Of a stretch of DNA of 64,000 nucleotides, positions 24,245 through 33,269 are shown in pieces. Made by a program: the position numbers and the translations under genes. The stretch is from Plebeiibacterium marinum (GTDB lineage: Bacteria; Bacteroidota; Bacteroidia; Bacteroidales; Marinilabiliaceae), in the NCBI RefSeq assembly GCF_026013615.1, contig NZ_JAPDPI010000030.1, positions 1-64,000 of the forward strand. The letters run 5' to 3'. The first letter of the stretch is position 1; the number at the start of each line of letters is the position of its first letter. The notes under the pieces were generated by a model. It ran no database searches, was not told where the DNA came from, and saw only the letters and a list, made by a program, of their open reading frames with translations.

Positions 24245-24390
24245 TTATAGTTTTAACACATGATATAATATTTGATTAACTTCAGTATAGGTTTGTTCAC
24301 ATTCTATAATAATATTTGTTTTAAATTCCTTGATATATCTGCGATTGGGATGTGTAATGTAAAAAAAAATATAAAAAAAGTTTAATTTTA

Positions 24391-24422
24391 TTTGGTGTTT
24401 AAACGTTTAAACTATATATTTG
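24391..24422 (+). promoter_or_regulatory. promoter of the LacI gene with a perfect operator
   Basis: The -33 box TTTG (24391-24394) and the -7 box TATATTTG (24415-24422) are 20 bases apart. Between them lies the perfect 16-base palindrome GTTTAAACGTTTAAAC (24397-24412). A LacI dimer bound there would block polymerase, so autoregulation is expected. Confidence 0.8.
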
Positions 24423-24459
24423 TGATGTTATTTAATCATTTTAGCATAAGATCATAGCA

Positions 24460-25458
24460 ATGAAAAAGAAACCATCATTAAAAGATATAGCTTCAAAAGT
24501 TGGCGTTTCAACTGCACTGGTATCTTATGTGCTTAATGGAAAGATGGAAGGGCGCATAAGCAAAGAGGTGGCAAGCCGTATTAAGGAAGTTGCCAAAGAA
24601 TTGAATTACCGACCTAACCAGATTGCTCGAAGTTTAAAAACAAACAAAACAAACTCAATAGGATTGCTTCTGGCAGATATCTCAAACCCGTTTTCATCGC
24701 AAATTGCCCGTATTATTGAAAATGAAGCAGATAGGATGGGATATGCAGTAATTATTGGTAGTTCGGATGAGGATATAGAAAAATCAGAAAAGATAATTGA
24801 TGTATTCTTAAATCGTCAGGTTGATGGTTTGATTTTATCATTACCTGATAATTCAGAACATATTGTGTCAAATTTGAAATCGAAGGACATTCCTTTTGTT
24901 TTGTTAGATAGATATTTTCCGGGCATTCCAACAAATACAGTAGCTGTTGATAATTATTCTGCCTCTGAAGATGTAGTGAAACACTTAATGGAAAAAAAAT
25001 ATAAGAATGTGGGCATTGTATCATATGACACTTCTTTAGTTCATTTAAATGAACGCTTACGTGGTGCTACAGAACAACTTAATGGTCATAGTAAGGTAGG
25101 TAAAGTCCGACTTGGGCACATTCAGGAAGATGTTGAGTCATCAATTGATTCTTTTCTGAAATCTGAACCATCTGTTGATGCTATCTTTTTTACATCTAAC
25201 CTTTTAACTATTTCAGGGTTAAAGTATTTAAATAGTAAGGAAGTTATTATACCTCGCGATTTAGGAGTAATTGCTTTTGATAAGACTGATGCTTTTGACC
25301 TGTTTTATACATCGATCACGTATGTTAATCAACCTCTTCCTCAATTGGGTAAAGAAGCTGTAAGACTGATTATTCAGGCCATATCTGATAATAAAAAGAA
25401 AGAACAGATATTCCTGTCAGCAGAACTCATCGTTCGGGATTCAACTTCCCGAAAATAA
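24460..25458 (+). CDS. LacI family transcriptional regulator
   Basis: The 332-residue protein has the LacI helix-turn-helix and hinge (SLKDIASKVGVSTALVSYVL, then NYRPNQIARSLKT) and a periplasmic-binding-protein-like sensor domain (SIGLLLADISNPFSS, FVLLDRYFP and GVIAFDKTDAFDLFYTSITY). The ligand is probably a sugar or sugar phosphate of the operon that follows. Copies of its presumed operator, GTTTAAACGWTTAARC, lie on its own promoter and twice upstream of the kinase gene at 25621. Confidence 0.92.
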   Translation: MKKKPSLKDIASKVGVSTALVSYVLNGKMEGRISKEVASRIKEVAKELNYRPNQIARSLKTNKTNSIGLLLADISNPFSSQIARIIENEADRMGYAVIIGSSDEDIEKSEKIIDVFLNRQVDGLILSLPDNSEHIVSNLKSKDIPFVLLDRYFPGIPTNTVAVDNYSASEDVVKHLMEKKYKNVGIVSYDTSLVHLNERLRGATEQLNGHSKVGKVRLGHIQEDVESSIDSFLKSEPSVDAIFFTSNLLTISGLKYLNSKEVIIPRDLGVIAFDKTDAFDLFYTSITYVNQPLPQLGKEAVRLIIQAISDNKKKEQIFLSAELIVRDSTSRK

Positions 25459-25473
25459 TTTTTTTGATTATAG

Positions 25474-25594
25474 GTTTAAACGATTAAGCAAGAAATAATC
25501 AAAAGTGAAAAACAGAAACTCCGGCCAATAGTGCGCGCTGTTCAGGACATCAGGTTCTGAAAATTTTTTACGAACGCTGTTTAAACGATTAAAC
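25474..25594 (+). promoter_or_regulatory. two LacI-type operators upstream of the ketose operon
   Basis: GTTTAAACGATTAAGC (25474-25489) and GTTTAAACGATTAAAC (25579-25594) match the operator at 24397-24412 at 14 and 15 of 16 positions. They are 105 bases apart centre to centre, close to ten helical turns, which would allow looping. The second lies 26 bases before the kinase start codon. Confidence 0.8.
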
Positions 25595-25620
25595 TATTTC
25601 AACAATAAAAATTTATCAAA

Positions 25621-26529
25621 ATGAATTCATCCAATTTTAGAAAAAACAAAGTAGTATGTTACGGGGAAGTACTATGGGATATATTCCCAAACCAGACAAA
25701 ACCTGGTGGGGCTCCAATGAATGTTGCTTACCACTTAAATAAGTTTGGTGTTGAAAGCAAAATGATCAGTAGGGTGGGAACCGACCAATTGGGAAAAGAC
25801 CTGTTGAATATTCTTAACGGATGGGGTGTTTCCATTAACAATTGCCAAATTGATGATGTTAATCAAACAGGTGTTGTTAACGCAATAGCCGGAGAGGATC
25901 ATGAAATGAGTTATGTTATAAAAGCTGATGCAGCCTGGGATCATATTGATTTTATGAATCATCATGTTGAAGAAGTTAAAAGTGCTGATGCATTTGTTTT
26001 TGGAACACTAAGTACCAGGAGCCAAAAATCAAGAGAAACCCTATATAAATTACTGGAACAAGCTTCATATAAAGTTTTTGATATAAATCTGCGACCACCC
26101 TTTTATTCTAAAGAAATTATTGAGCATCTGCTTAATGAGTGCAATCTTTTAAAATTAAATCAATCAGAACTTCAGTTACTTAATTCCTGGTTTTGCAAAG
26201 AAAAGCTGGATGAAAAAAGTAGTGTGCGTTTTCTTCAATCCCGGTATAATATTAATGAAGTTATTGTTACCAAAGGGAGTAGTGGTGCCACTTATTACGA
26301 TATGGAAACGGAGTGTTCATTCCCTGCAAACAAAGTAAAAGTCAAAGATACAGTCGGAAGTGGAGATTCTTTTCTTGCTGCTTTCCTAGCCAAAAAGATC
26401 CAGAATGAACCCGTTGAAACCGGAATGTACTACGCTACTGCTCTTGGTGCCTTTGTTACATCTCAGGAAGGTGCATGCCCTGATTACCAAATTGAATACT
26501 TGGATCAATTGGCTATTAGTGAAATGTAA
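25621..26529 (+). CDS. PfkB family carbohydrate kinase, fructokinase-like
   Basis: The 302-residue protein has the fructokinase-type N-terminal signature GEVLWDIFP followed by PGGAPMNVAYHL, and the PfkB C-terminal signature VKDTVGSGDSFLAAF with the catalytic aspartate in GSGDS. It should phosphorylate a ketohexose, most simply fructose to fructose 6-phosphate, using ATP in the cytoplasm. It is the first structural gene after two LacI-type operators, and is followed by a FucP-type transporter, a LamB-like porin and a ketose 3-epimerase, so it probably performs the last step that delivers the sugar to glycolysis. Confidence 0.88.
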   Translation: MNSSNFRKNKVVCYGEVLWDIFPNQTKPGGAPMNVAYHLNKFGVESKMISRVGTDQLGKDLLNILNGWGVSINNCQIDDVNQTGVVNAIAGEDHEMSYVIKADAAWDHIDFMNHHVEEVKSADAFVFGTLSTRSQKSRETLYKLLEQASYKVFDINLRPPFYSKEIIEHLLNECNLLKLNQSELQLLNSWFCKEKLDEKSSVRFLQSRYNINEVIVTKGSSGATYYDMETECSFPANKVKVKDTVGSGDSFLAAFLAKKIQNEPVETGMYYATALGAFVTSQEGACPDYQIEYLDQLAISEM

Positions 26530-26560
26530 AAAAAATCTTTTGAATTAATATTTGTCAGCT

Positions 26561-27934
26561 ATGAAAAATAATAACTACAACACAAAAAGTATTTCTAAAA
26601 AAAATCTTTTTCCTTTTATATTAGTGACCTTATTGTTCGGACTTTGGGGATTTGCAAATGCGGTTACAGATCCTATGGTTCAAGCCTTTAAAAAGGTATT
26701 GGAATTGTCAAACTCCCAGGCTGCATGGGTGCAAATGGCCTTTTATGGTGGGTATTTTTGTATGGCTCTACCGGCATCAATGTTTATGAAAAAATACTCT
26801 TATAAAGTTGGTATTTTAATTGGTTTGGGACTTTATGCAACAGGGGCATTGTTATTTTATCCTGCAGCCATAACTGAACAATTCTGGTTCTTTTGTTTGG
26901 GTTTATATGTTTTAACCTTTGGTCTGGCTTTTCTTGAAACAGCTGCCAATCCTTATGTTTTATCATTAGGGAGCAAAGAAACTGCAACAAGGCGTTTAAA
27001 TTTAGCTCAATCATTTAATCCAATTGGTTTGCTTGGAGGATTGTTAATTGCGCAACAATTTGTTCTAAAAAATTTAAAATCGGATGATATTCAAAACTTT
27101 TCCAGTTTAGACGAAGCTTCTAAAGTTTTAATAAAAACTACTGATTTAATGACTATTCGCGACCCTTATGTAATATTAGGTTTAGTTATTTTAGGCATCT
27201 TTGTTTTATTCCTGATCAACAAAATTCCAGAATCAAAGAACTCAGAGAAATCAAGCTCAGAAAATATAGGACAGGCGTTAAAGGCCTTAATAAAAAATAA
27301 AAAATACGTCTCCGGAGTCATGGCGCAAACCTTATACATTGGTGCCCAAATTATGTGCTGGACTTATATTTACCATTATGCCGAAGCGGGAAATATTGAT
27401 AATGTGACTGCTGGTTACTACCAATTTGCTGCATTTGTGTTGTTTACTGTTGGAAGAGGAGTTGGAACCTTTTTGCTAAAATACGTTAGTGAAGGAAAGT
27501 TGCTTTCGCTTTTCGGTATGGGCGCAGCTGCAAGTATGGTTGGAGCTATTCTTTTAAATAATGTGATAGGACTTAATTTTATTGTTCTGGCCTCATTCTT
27601 TATGTCGATAATGTATCCTACAATTTTTGGAACCGCTTTAAGTGGGTTAACAGAAGAGGAATCAAAAATTGGTTCGGCAGGATTGGTAATGGGGATCGTA
27701 GGCGGAGCATTAATGCCTAAGCTTCAAGGTTCTATTATTGATATATCCGGTAGTGGAGTAGCCGATATTCAAATAATGGGAGTCTCAGAAGTAAACTTCT
27801 CATTTCTGTTGCCTTTAATCTGCTTTGCTTATGTTTCATGGTATGGATTATCGGTTTCAAGGAAAAAGTACTCAATTCAGTCTTTCTTAAAACCCAAAGC
27901 ACAAGAGACCTTAAGTTATAATTGTGAAATCTAA
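26561..27934 (+). CDS. FucP-type sugar:H+ symporter (MFS)
   Basis: The ATG at 26561 gives 457 residues; a TTG three codons earlier is also open but less likely. The sequence shows twelve membrane helices and FucP/glucose-galactose transporter landmarks: LFGLWGFANAVTDPM in helix 1, GYFCMALPASMFMKKYSYK after helix 2, and the conserved ETAANPY motif with NLAQSFNPIG in helices 4-5. These are proton symporters in the inner membrane. Relatives are linked to fructokinase in Bacteroides fructan loci, which agrees with the kinase upstream. It lies in the LacI-controlled operon. Confidence 0.9.
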   Translation: MKNNNYNTKSISKKNLFPFILVTLLFGLWGFANAVTDPMVQAFKKVLELSNSQAAWVQMAFYGGYFCMALPASMFMKKYSYKVGILIGLGLYATGALLFYPAAITEQFWFFCLGLYVLTFGLAFLETAANPYVLSLGSKETATRRLNLAQSFNPIGLLGGLLIAQQFVLKNLKSDDIQNFSSLDEASKVLIKTTDLMTIRDPYVILGLVILGIFVLFLINKIPESKNSEKSSSENIGQALKALIKNKKYVSGVMAQTLYIGAQIMCWTYIYHYAEAGNIDNVTAGYYQFAAFVLFTVGRGVGTFLLKYVSEGKLLSLFGMGAAASMVGAILLNNVIGLNFIVLASFFMSIMYPTIFGTALSGLTEEESKIGSAGLVMGIVGGALMPKLQGSIIDISGSGVADIQIMGVSEVNFSFLLPLICFAYVSWYGLSVSRKKYSIQSFLKPKAQETLSYNCEI

Positions 27935-27948
27935 AAGCCTTTAAGAAA

Positions 27949-29340
27949 ATGAAATCTACAAGAAAATATATCAGTATAGTAGCTATTATTTTTATTAGCT
28001 CAATTATGACAGCTCAGGTTGTTATTACGAATACAAATTTTTCGATGGGAACCACCGGAAGGATCGGTATAGGGATGTCTCCTAATGGAGAAGGAATGCA
28101 ATGGAAACCTTTAAATCTTTCGGGGCAGGGATCGCTTGCCGGTAGGATGGAACAGTATGATTATATGGATTTATTACCTGCTATTCATTTTACTCCAAAA
28201 AGTGAGAACGATGATACTACCAATGTAACCATGCAGGTTCGTTTAGGTATGTACTCTCAAAACGGACAGTTTATGGGGAATGTGAGCTCTCGTTCTCCTC
28301 AGGGGTTAACATTTATTTTACCTGAAACCTATGTTGAAGCCAAAAATATTATGGGTAGTGATTGGTCGGCCTGGGCAGGTGTAAGGTTTAGACGATATGA
28401 TGATATCCATATTTGCGATTATTTTTATTTTGATGACCATTCTGCACAAGGGGCCGGGGTTAGCTACAAAGACACCGAATTTGCGATCTATATGCCGTCT
28501 TCATCTGATTCTTCAGGAGTTTACCCTTATAATTATCAGGTAACAGTTAAGGGGGCTACTAACCCGGCTATTCGTCAGAGAATGGTATTTGTAGGGGAGC
28601 ATACAATGAAGTTAAAAGGAGGAAACTCCCTTAAATTACTCGGCGAGTATCATTATGTGGCAGAAAACTCAAAAGATGTGGATTATTCGTATCCTTCAGA
28701 CTGGGGATGGGTATTGGGTGCCAAATTAAATTCTCCGCTAAAAACCAAGGTTGAAGGTTCTTTTAATCAGTTTTCAGTTCGATATGGAGCTGGCATTGCC
28801 AATGGCGGGGATAATGGAAATACCTGGACATGGGCAACCTATGGGGCTCCTGATCAAAATGGTAAATATACCAATGCGTATTCTGTAACAATGGTTGAGC
28901 ACTTCCTGTTAAATTTACACAAAAATTTTAGTCTGAATGGATATGGTATCTTTACCAATAGTAAAGGAGGTTCTTCAAGCAATAATAAAGCGCTGTTTTA
29001 TGATAAGAGTGAAATCTATAATAGAAAAACTGATTTTGTTGTGGGGGCGCGTTCGTTGTATTATGTCAAAAACTGGCTGCATTTAATTAATGAAGTTCAT
29101 TATGCAACACGTAAAGATGGTAATAATCCAACCGCTTCTATGTTGAAATTCTCTTTTGCACCAACTATTGTGCCTTTAGGAAAAAAGAATGCATGGTGCC
29201 GACCTCATATCCGTCTTGTTATGTCGGCTGCGAAATACAATGATTATGCAAAAGATAATCAGTATTCGCCTTATCTTCAGCTGAACAATAAAAGCTGGGG
29301 TACTTATATCGGTATTAAAACCGAAATGTGGTTATTCTAA
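27949..29340 (+). CDS. LamB-like carbohydrate porin
   Basis: The 463-residue protein has a signal peptide ending at MTAQ and a mature beta-barrel sequence. Several positions match maltoporin: WSAWAGVRFRRYDDIHICDY with YFYFDDHSAQGAG immediately after, a GLTFILPETYVEAKN strand pair, and a C-terminal barrel ending in KTEMWLF with aromatic terminal phenylalanine. It would let a sugar cross the outer membrane by facilitated diffusion. Bacteroidota normally use SusC/SusD pairs for this, and none is encoded here. It lies 14 bases after the transporter gene and is part of the same operon. The family call rests on motif similarity and barrel-like composition. Confidence 0.72.
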   Translation: MKSTRKYISIVAIIFISSIMTAQVVITNTNFSMGTTGRIGIGMSPNGEGMQWKPLNLSGQGSLAGRMEQYDYMDLLPAIHFTPKSENDDTTNVTMQVRLGMYSQNGQFMGNVSSRSPQGLTFILPETYVEAKNIMGSDWSAWAGVRFRRYDDIHICDYFYFDDHSAQGAGVSYKDTEFAIYMPSSSDSSGVYPYNYQVTVKGATNPAIRQRMVFVGEHTMKLKGGNSLKLLGEYHYVAENSKDVDYSYPSDWGWVLGAKLNSPLKTKVEGSFNQFSVRYGAGIANGGDNGNTWTWATYGAPDQNGKYTNAYSVTMVEHFLLNLHKNFSLNGYGIFTNSKGGSSSNNKALFYDKSEIYNRKTDFVVGARSLYYVKNWLHLINEVHYATRKDGNNPTASMLKFSFAPTIVPLGKKNAWCRPHIRLVMSAAKYNDYAKDNQYSPYLQLNNKSWGTYIGIKTEMWLF

Positions 29341-29365
29341 TTATTTACACTAAAATTGATTTATC

Positions 29366-30214
29366 ATGCCAACATTTGGAACTTCATACTTGTCATTTAT
29401 CCCTTACTGGACTCCAGAAGGAGGTGAATATTCCATAAGAAAAACTGCAGAATACGGGTTTGATATGCTTGAAATCAGTTTGCCATCAAACCTGGAGTTT
29501 AATGCAAAAAAAGTTAGAAAACAATTAAGTAACAACGGAATTGAAGCACGGTGCAGTCTGAACTTGCCTGCAGACAGCCATATGCCGCTTTATCCTGAAA
29601 AGGCCTTAGCGTTAATAAAATCAGCTATTGATATTGTATCTGAAATGGGAGGGGACTTTCTAGGTGGTGTATTGCACTCAGCCATTGGGAGTTTTACAGG
29701 TACCCCCTGTACAATAAATGAACGGGAAACAGTTAAACAAGTATTTACAGAATTGGCAAACTATGCAAAAGATCACCGCATTACAATAGCTCCTGAACCT
29801 ATCAATCGTTATGAGAGTTATGTATTTACAGCTGCCGACGAGGTGTTGGATATGATTGAGGAAATTGATTTGCCAAACATAGGACTACATATAGATACTT
29901 TCCATATGAACATTGAAGAAACAAACCTGTATGATCCAATCATCAGGGCAGGAGATAAATTAAAACATACCCACATTACAGAAAGTGACAGGGGCATGAC
30001 AGGAGAGGGAAACGTAAACTGGGATGATTTTTTTAAGGCATTATCTGAGATTAACTACCAAGGTCCACTGGTACTTGAAAATTTCTCATCCGAAATTAAA
30101 GAGCTTGTAGGACCAACCTCCTTATGGCGACCTTCAAAATACAACTCTGAAGATTTGGCAAAAGGAAGTTTGCAATTTATGAAGAATATGGTAAACAAAT
30201 GGTATAATACATAA
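29366..30214 (+). CDS. ketose 3-epimerase-like TIM-barrel protein
   Basis: The 282-residue protein belongs to the AP-endonuclease-2-like sugar isomerase/epimerase fold. The metal and substrate residues of D-tagatose/D-allulose 3-epimerases are in place: EPINRYE (first catalytic Glu), LHIDTFHMNIEE (Asp and His), HTHITESDRGMTGEGNVNW and the final LVLENF (second catalytic Glu). These Mn/Co enzymes invert C3 of ketohexoses. Together with a fructokinase and a transporter in one LacI-regulated operon, it suggests conversion of a rare ketose to fructose. Hydroxypyruvate isomerase is a less likely alternative. Confidence 0.82.
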   Translation: MPTFGTSYLSFIPYWTPEGGEYSIRKTAEYGFDMLEISLPSNLEFNAKKVRKQLSNNGIEARCSLNLPADSHMPLYPEKALALIKSAIDIVSEMGGDFLGGVLHSAIGSFTGTPCTINERETVKQVFTELANYAKDHRITIAPEPINRYESYVFTAADEVLDMIEEIDLPNIGLHIDTFHMNIEETNLYDPIIRAGDKLKHTHITESDRGMTGEGNVNWDDFFKALSEINYQGPLVLENFSSEIKELVGPTSLWRPSKYNSEDLAKGSLQFMKNMVNKWYNT

Positions 30215-30247
30215 TAATACCATATTGTTATAGGTGGAATCATATGA

Positions 30248-30278
30248 AAACTCCCGGTTTTACATTAACCGGGAGTTT
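30248..30278. terminator. bidirectional terminator after the ketose operon
   Basis: Twelve-base perfect arms AAACTCCCGGTT (30248-30259) and AACCGGGAGTTT (30267-30278) enclose a seven-base loop, with TTAATTTTTTA a little downstream. It sits between the epimerase stop and the convergent stop of the ATP-grasp gene and can serve both strands. Confidence 0.85.
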
Positions 30279-30284
30279 GTTGTA

Positions 30285-32429
30285 TTAATTTTTTAGTAGT
30301 AAAGCTAAAAGTAATGCTCGCTCTGTTATACTATGGCGGATAATCCTTTCATTATCTGAGGGAAGGTATTCTCCAACTGGTCCAAGTCCATCAATTATAG
30401 GTAAATCCTTTTTTATGTGACAGATGTCTGCAGAACTCCATCTGTGTTCTTCAGTGATTCGGACATCAATCTTCTTAGCCAATTCGCAGATTTGATTAAA
30501 TAATTGGGTAGATTTTTCAGAGGCAGAAAGTGCGGGTCTCTTCAAACCACCTTCTATCTTCATCTGATAAATTTTACTTCTTTTTTGCGTAGACAGAATC
30601 TTCTTTATTTTCATCTCTATCTCGTCAAGTACTTCTGGTGAATTGTAGCGTACGCTAATACCGGCGGTACCATATGCATATCGTTTAAAAATATTACTCT
30701 TAAATTCTATGTCAAAAGGAGCTATAATATTGTTGCTGTCGTTGTAAGAAATATCGGTAATAGCAGCAAGTGTTTTATTAAAATTCATAGCTGTATTTGA
30801 AACATGTTCAGGATTGTCCTTTTTTAACATCTTTGTATCAAGGCGATAAAGTGCAGATCCGGAGCGGGATAAGATAAGTCCTCCGCTTTTTGATGAGCCG
30901 CTTAATGAAATCACAGATTGGGCAATTTCCGCTTTTTGCTGGATAATAGATTTGGAATACCTACCATCAATAGAAGAGTCTGTTACTAATAAAATCCCTA
31001 TTTTTAATTTTTTCAAACTCCTTGAAAACTTTAGTGCCTGAAGAGCTGAGATTAAAATAGCAATACCACCTTTATTTTCCCAGATACCTGTTCCTTCCAA
31101 ATATTGTTCATGTTCCTGGAAGTTTTCGTGTTTAGCTAATTTTATTCTGGTATCTATGGGTTGTACAATTAAATAATCCACCTCCTGATTAAATGAATTG
31201 GAAAAATATAATATGTTTCCAACTTCAAGTTGAGGGTATATTTCCTGCGTAAAACCCATTTGGCTTAATTCAGAACTAATTAATCCGGAACAATAATTTA
31301 CTCCTTCAACATTCCTTACGTATGTATCGGTATCAACCATCTGTTTTAGAAGTTTTTCCGTTCGTTGCTGCCTGGTTTTTATAAAAGTCCGCATTCGCGA
31401 TGTTTGACTTGTCTTTGATTTTGACTTGTTATTGTCTCCCTGTGGCAGGGCATTGGTAAAATAGCGAACAGATGCCACATCAAGCATCTTGTTTACAAGT
31501 CCCTCAAAGTTATATCCGGCAACCTTTGCTGCAGTGGGATAGGAGCCTGATTCTCCAAGGCTGGCCATGGAGTTTATTTCTAACAGGTAAATGTTCTCGT
31601 CTTCATCCAACCGGATATCAACACGGGCAAAATCCCTTAGGTTTAATGCATTAAAGGCATCTATACTGATTTGCTGCATTTTTTCTGCTAATTCGGGGCT
31701 GATATGTGCAGGACAAACTTTCTTTTTGGGTTTATGCTTTTTATCATCAACAGTTTGTATGGCATCCGGATCTCCCTCCAAGTCAATTTCCAGTACGGGG
31801 AAAGATTCAACCGGGGAATTCCCAATGAGCCCCACACAAAATTCACGTCCCCTTATAAATTGCTCAACCAGAGCTTGTTGGTCAAATTCTGTAACAATAT
31901 AATGTACGGCCTCTCTTAAATCTTCCTGATTGTATACTACCTTTAAGCCAAATGAAACACTTTCCATTTTTGGTTTTACAATTACCGGAAATTTTACAGT
32001 CGACATGTCCTCTTCATGATTGTTGAATACCCAAAAATCCGGTGTGGGAAGGTTGTTGTTTTTCCAGATAATCTTAGTCAATACTTTGTCTAACGCCAGC
32101 GCATGACCAGATGGTGAAGAGCCGACATAAGGTAGTCCTAGCATTTCTAACATACTAGGAATGTGTGTATAACGGGATTCGCCCTGGATTCCATAAGCCA
32201 TATTGAATATCATGCCCATTTGTTCGCCTTCATTTACCCTGGGCATAAAATTTTCAAGTCTTTCTATAATCTGTTTGTTTCCATCTAAAATGGCCACATT
32301 GTGTCCTGCTTTTTCCAGACTTTCAGCCACTCTTTTTACGGTTTTTTCGTTATAGAACTCTTTGTTCTGCATTCCAAAGGTGTTGATCACACCACTTATG
32401 TCTTTATTATATATTAATGCAACTTTCAT
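30285..32429 (-). CDS. ATP-grasp ligase fused to a degenerate M20-like domain
   Basis: The 714-residue protein has two parts. Residues about 1-320 are a D-Ala-D-Ala-ligase-like ATP-grasp enzyme: AYGIQGESRYTHIPSMLEML, VGSSPSGHALALDKVLTK, PVIVKPKMESVSFG, and the metal-binding YLLEINSMASLGESGSYP. Such enzymes join a carboxylate to an amine through an acyl phosphate. Residues about 350-714 align with carboxypeptidase-G2-type M20 peptidases, but the metal ligands are replaced: HxD reads PID (424-426), ADMKGG reads WENKGG (450-455), the EE pair is SS (485-486), and the final HS is PS (690-691). The domain is probably a binding module rather than a peptidase. It overlaps the MscS gene by four bases and is in one operon with a glutamine amidotransferase gene. 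Confidence 0.85.
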   Translation of the reverse strand: MKVALIYNKDISGVINTFGMQNKEFYNEKTVKRVAESLEKAGHNVAILDGNKQIIERLENFMPRVNEGEQMGMIFNMAYGIQGESRYTHIPSMLEMLGLPYVGSSPSGHALALDKVLTKIIWKNNNLPTPDFWVFNNHEEDMSTVKFPVIVKPKMESVSFGLKVVYNQEDLREAVHYIVTEFDQQALVEQFIRGREFCVGLIGNSPVESFPVLEIDLEGDPDAIQTVDDKKHKPKKKVCPAHISPELAEKMQQISIDAFNALNLRDFARVDIRLDEDENIYLLEINSMASLGESGSYPTAAKVAGYNFEGLVNKMLDVASVRYFTNALPQGDNNKSKSKTSQTSRMRTFIKTRQQRTEKLLKQMVDTDTYVRNVEGVNYCSGLISSELSQMGFTQEIYPQLEVGNILYFSNSFNQEVDYLIVQPIDTRIKLAKHENFQEHEQYLEGTGIWENKGGIAILISALQALKFSRSLKKLKIGILLVTDSSIDGRYSKSIIQQKAEIAQSVISLSGSSKSGGLILSRSGSALYRLDTKMLKKDNPEHVSNTAMNFNKTLAAITDISYNDSNNIIAPFDIEFKSNIFKRYAYGTAGISVRYNSPEVLDEIEMKIKKILSTQKRSKIYQMKIEGGLKRPALSASEKSTQLFNQICELAKKIDVRITEEHRWSSADICHIKKDLPIIDGLGPVGEYLPSDNERIIRHSITERALLLALLLKN

Positions 32430-33268
32430 TGTGTAATTTGTTTTGAATGTTTATTAACTATGGTTCTGTGTGGGTAAGGTATTTCAATGCCTACCTGATC
32501 GAATCGTTTTTTTACGGATTCATTCATGTCACAGTTTAGTACAAAAGCATCATCATTGTTTTTTGCCCATATATATGCCCGTATGGTTACAGAGTATTCT
32601 CCCAGGCGGATAACTCGTGTAAGTGCCATCGGTTTATTTACCTTCTTATCTTCTTCAGAGCGATTATCATATATTAAAGGGTGGTTAACAGCCTCTTCGT
32701 ATATGATTTTTTTTGCAAGTTCAATATCTGATTCATAGCTTATGTCAAATTCTACAAATTTTTTAATTTTCTCCTCTATTATATTGCTGTTTATAATTGT
32801 GGCTTCACTTATTATTGAATTAGGAATAATTATACGGCGGTTTTCATAGTTCCTTATGATGGTGTGACGTAAGGTTATTTCTTCGACAATACCTTTGTCA
32901 ATACCATTAATCTCAATCACATCGTTCACCCTAAAAGGGCGAAATATCAGAATAAAAATACCGCTTATAATATTGCTAAACGCTTTTTGCGAAGCAAAAC
33001 CTATAATTGCCGCCAAAACCCCGGCTCCTGCAAATAATGCTTTGCTTACAGTTTTTAGTGATGGGGTTATGTAAAAAATCGCTATAAGTCCTGCTGTATA
33101 TATTAAAAAGCTAATTGAGTTTTTTAGAAATGAAAAGTTGGTGGGATCAACATTAACTTTTAATGATTTCCGTTTGATAAACAAACCCAAAAACTTCCGG
33201 ATGATAAATGATGATAAATAAACCGCAACAATAATAATTGCCACTTGAAGCCAATACTGCCAATCCAT
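32426..33268 (-). CDS. MscS family mechanosensitive ion channel
   Basis: The 280-residue protein has three N-terminal membrane helices; the third is the glycine/alanine-rich pore helix GAGVLAAIIGFASQKAFSNIISG, followed by the beta domain FRPFRVNDVIEINGIDKGIVEEI and the IIIPNSIISEATIIN segment typical of MscS. It opens under membrane tension and releases solutes during osmotic downshift. Its gene is tightly packed between a glutamine amidotransferase gene (one base apart) and the ATP-grasp fusion (four-base overlap), which is an unusual setting; the channel may pass or sense the product of these enzymes. Confidence 0.9.
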   Translation of the reverse strand: MDWQYWLQVAIIIVAVYLSSFIIRKFLGLFIKRKSLKVNVDPTNFSFLKNSISFLIYTAGLIAIFYITPSLKTVSKALFAGAGVLAAIIGFASQKAFSNIISGIFILIFRPFRVNDVIEINGIDKGIVEEITLRHTIIRNYENRRIIIPNSIISEATIINSNIIEEKIKKFVEFDISYESDIELAKKIIYEEAVNHPLIYDNRSEEDKKVNKPMALTRVIRLGEYSVTIRAYIWAKNNDDAFVLNCDMNESVKKRFDQVGIEIPYPHRTIVNKHSKQITQ

Positions 33269-33269
33269 A

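Noticed and set aside
30285-31390. Active M20 metallopeptidase
   Set aside because: The metal-binding His, Glu and Asp residues are replaced at all recognisable positions, so the domain is not called a peptidase.
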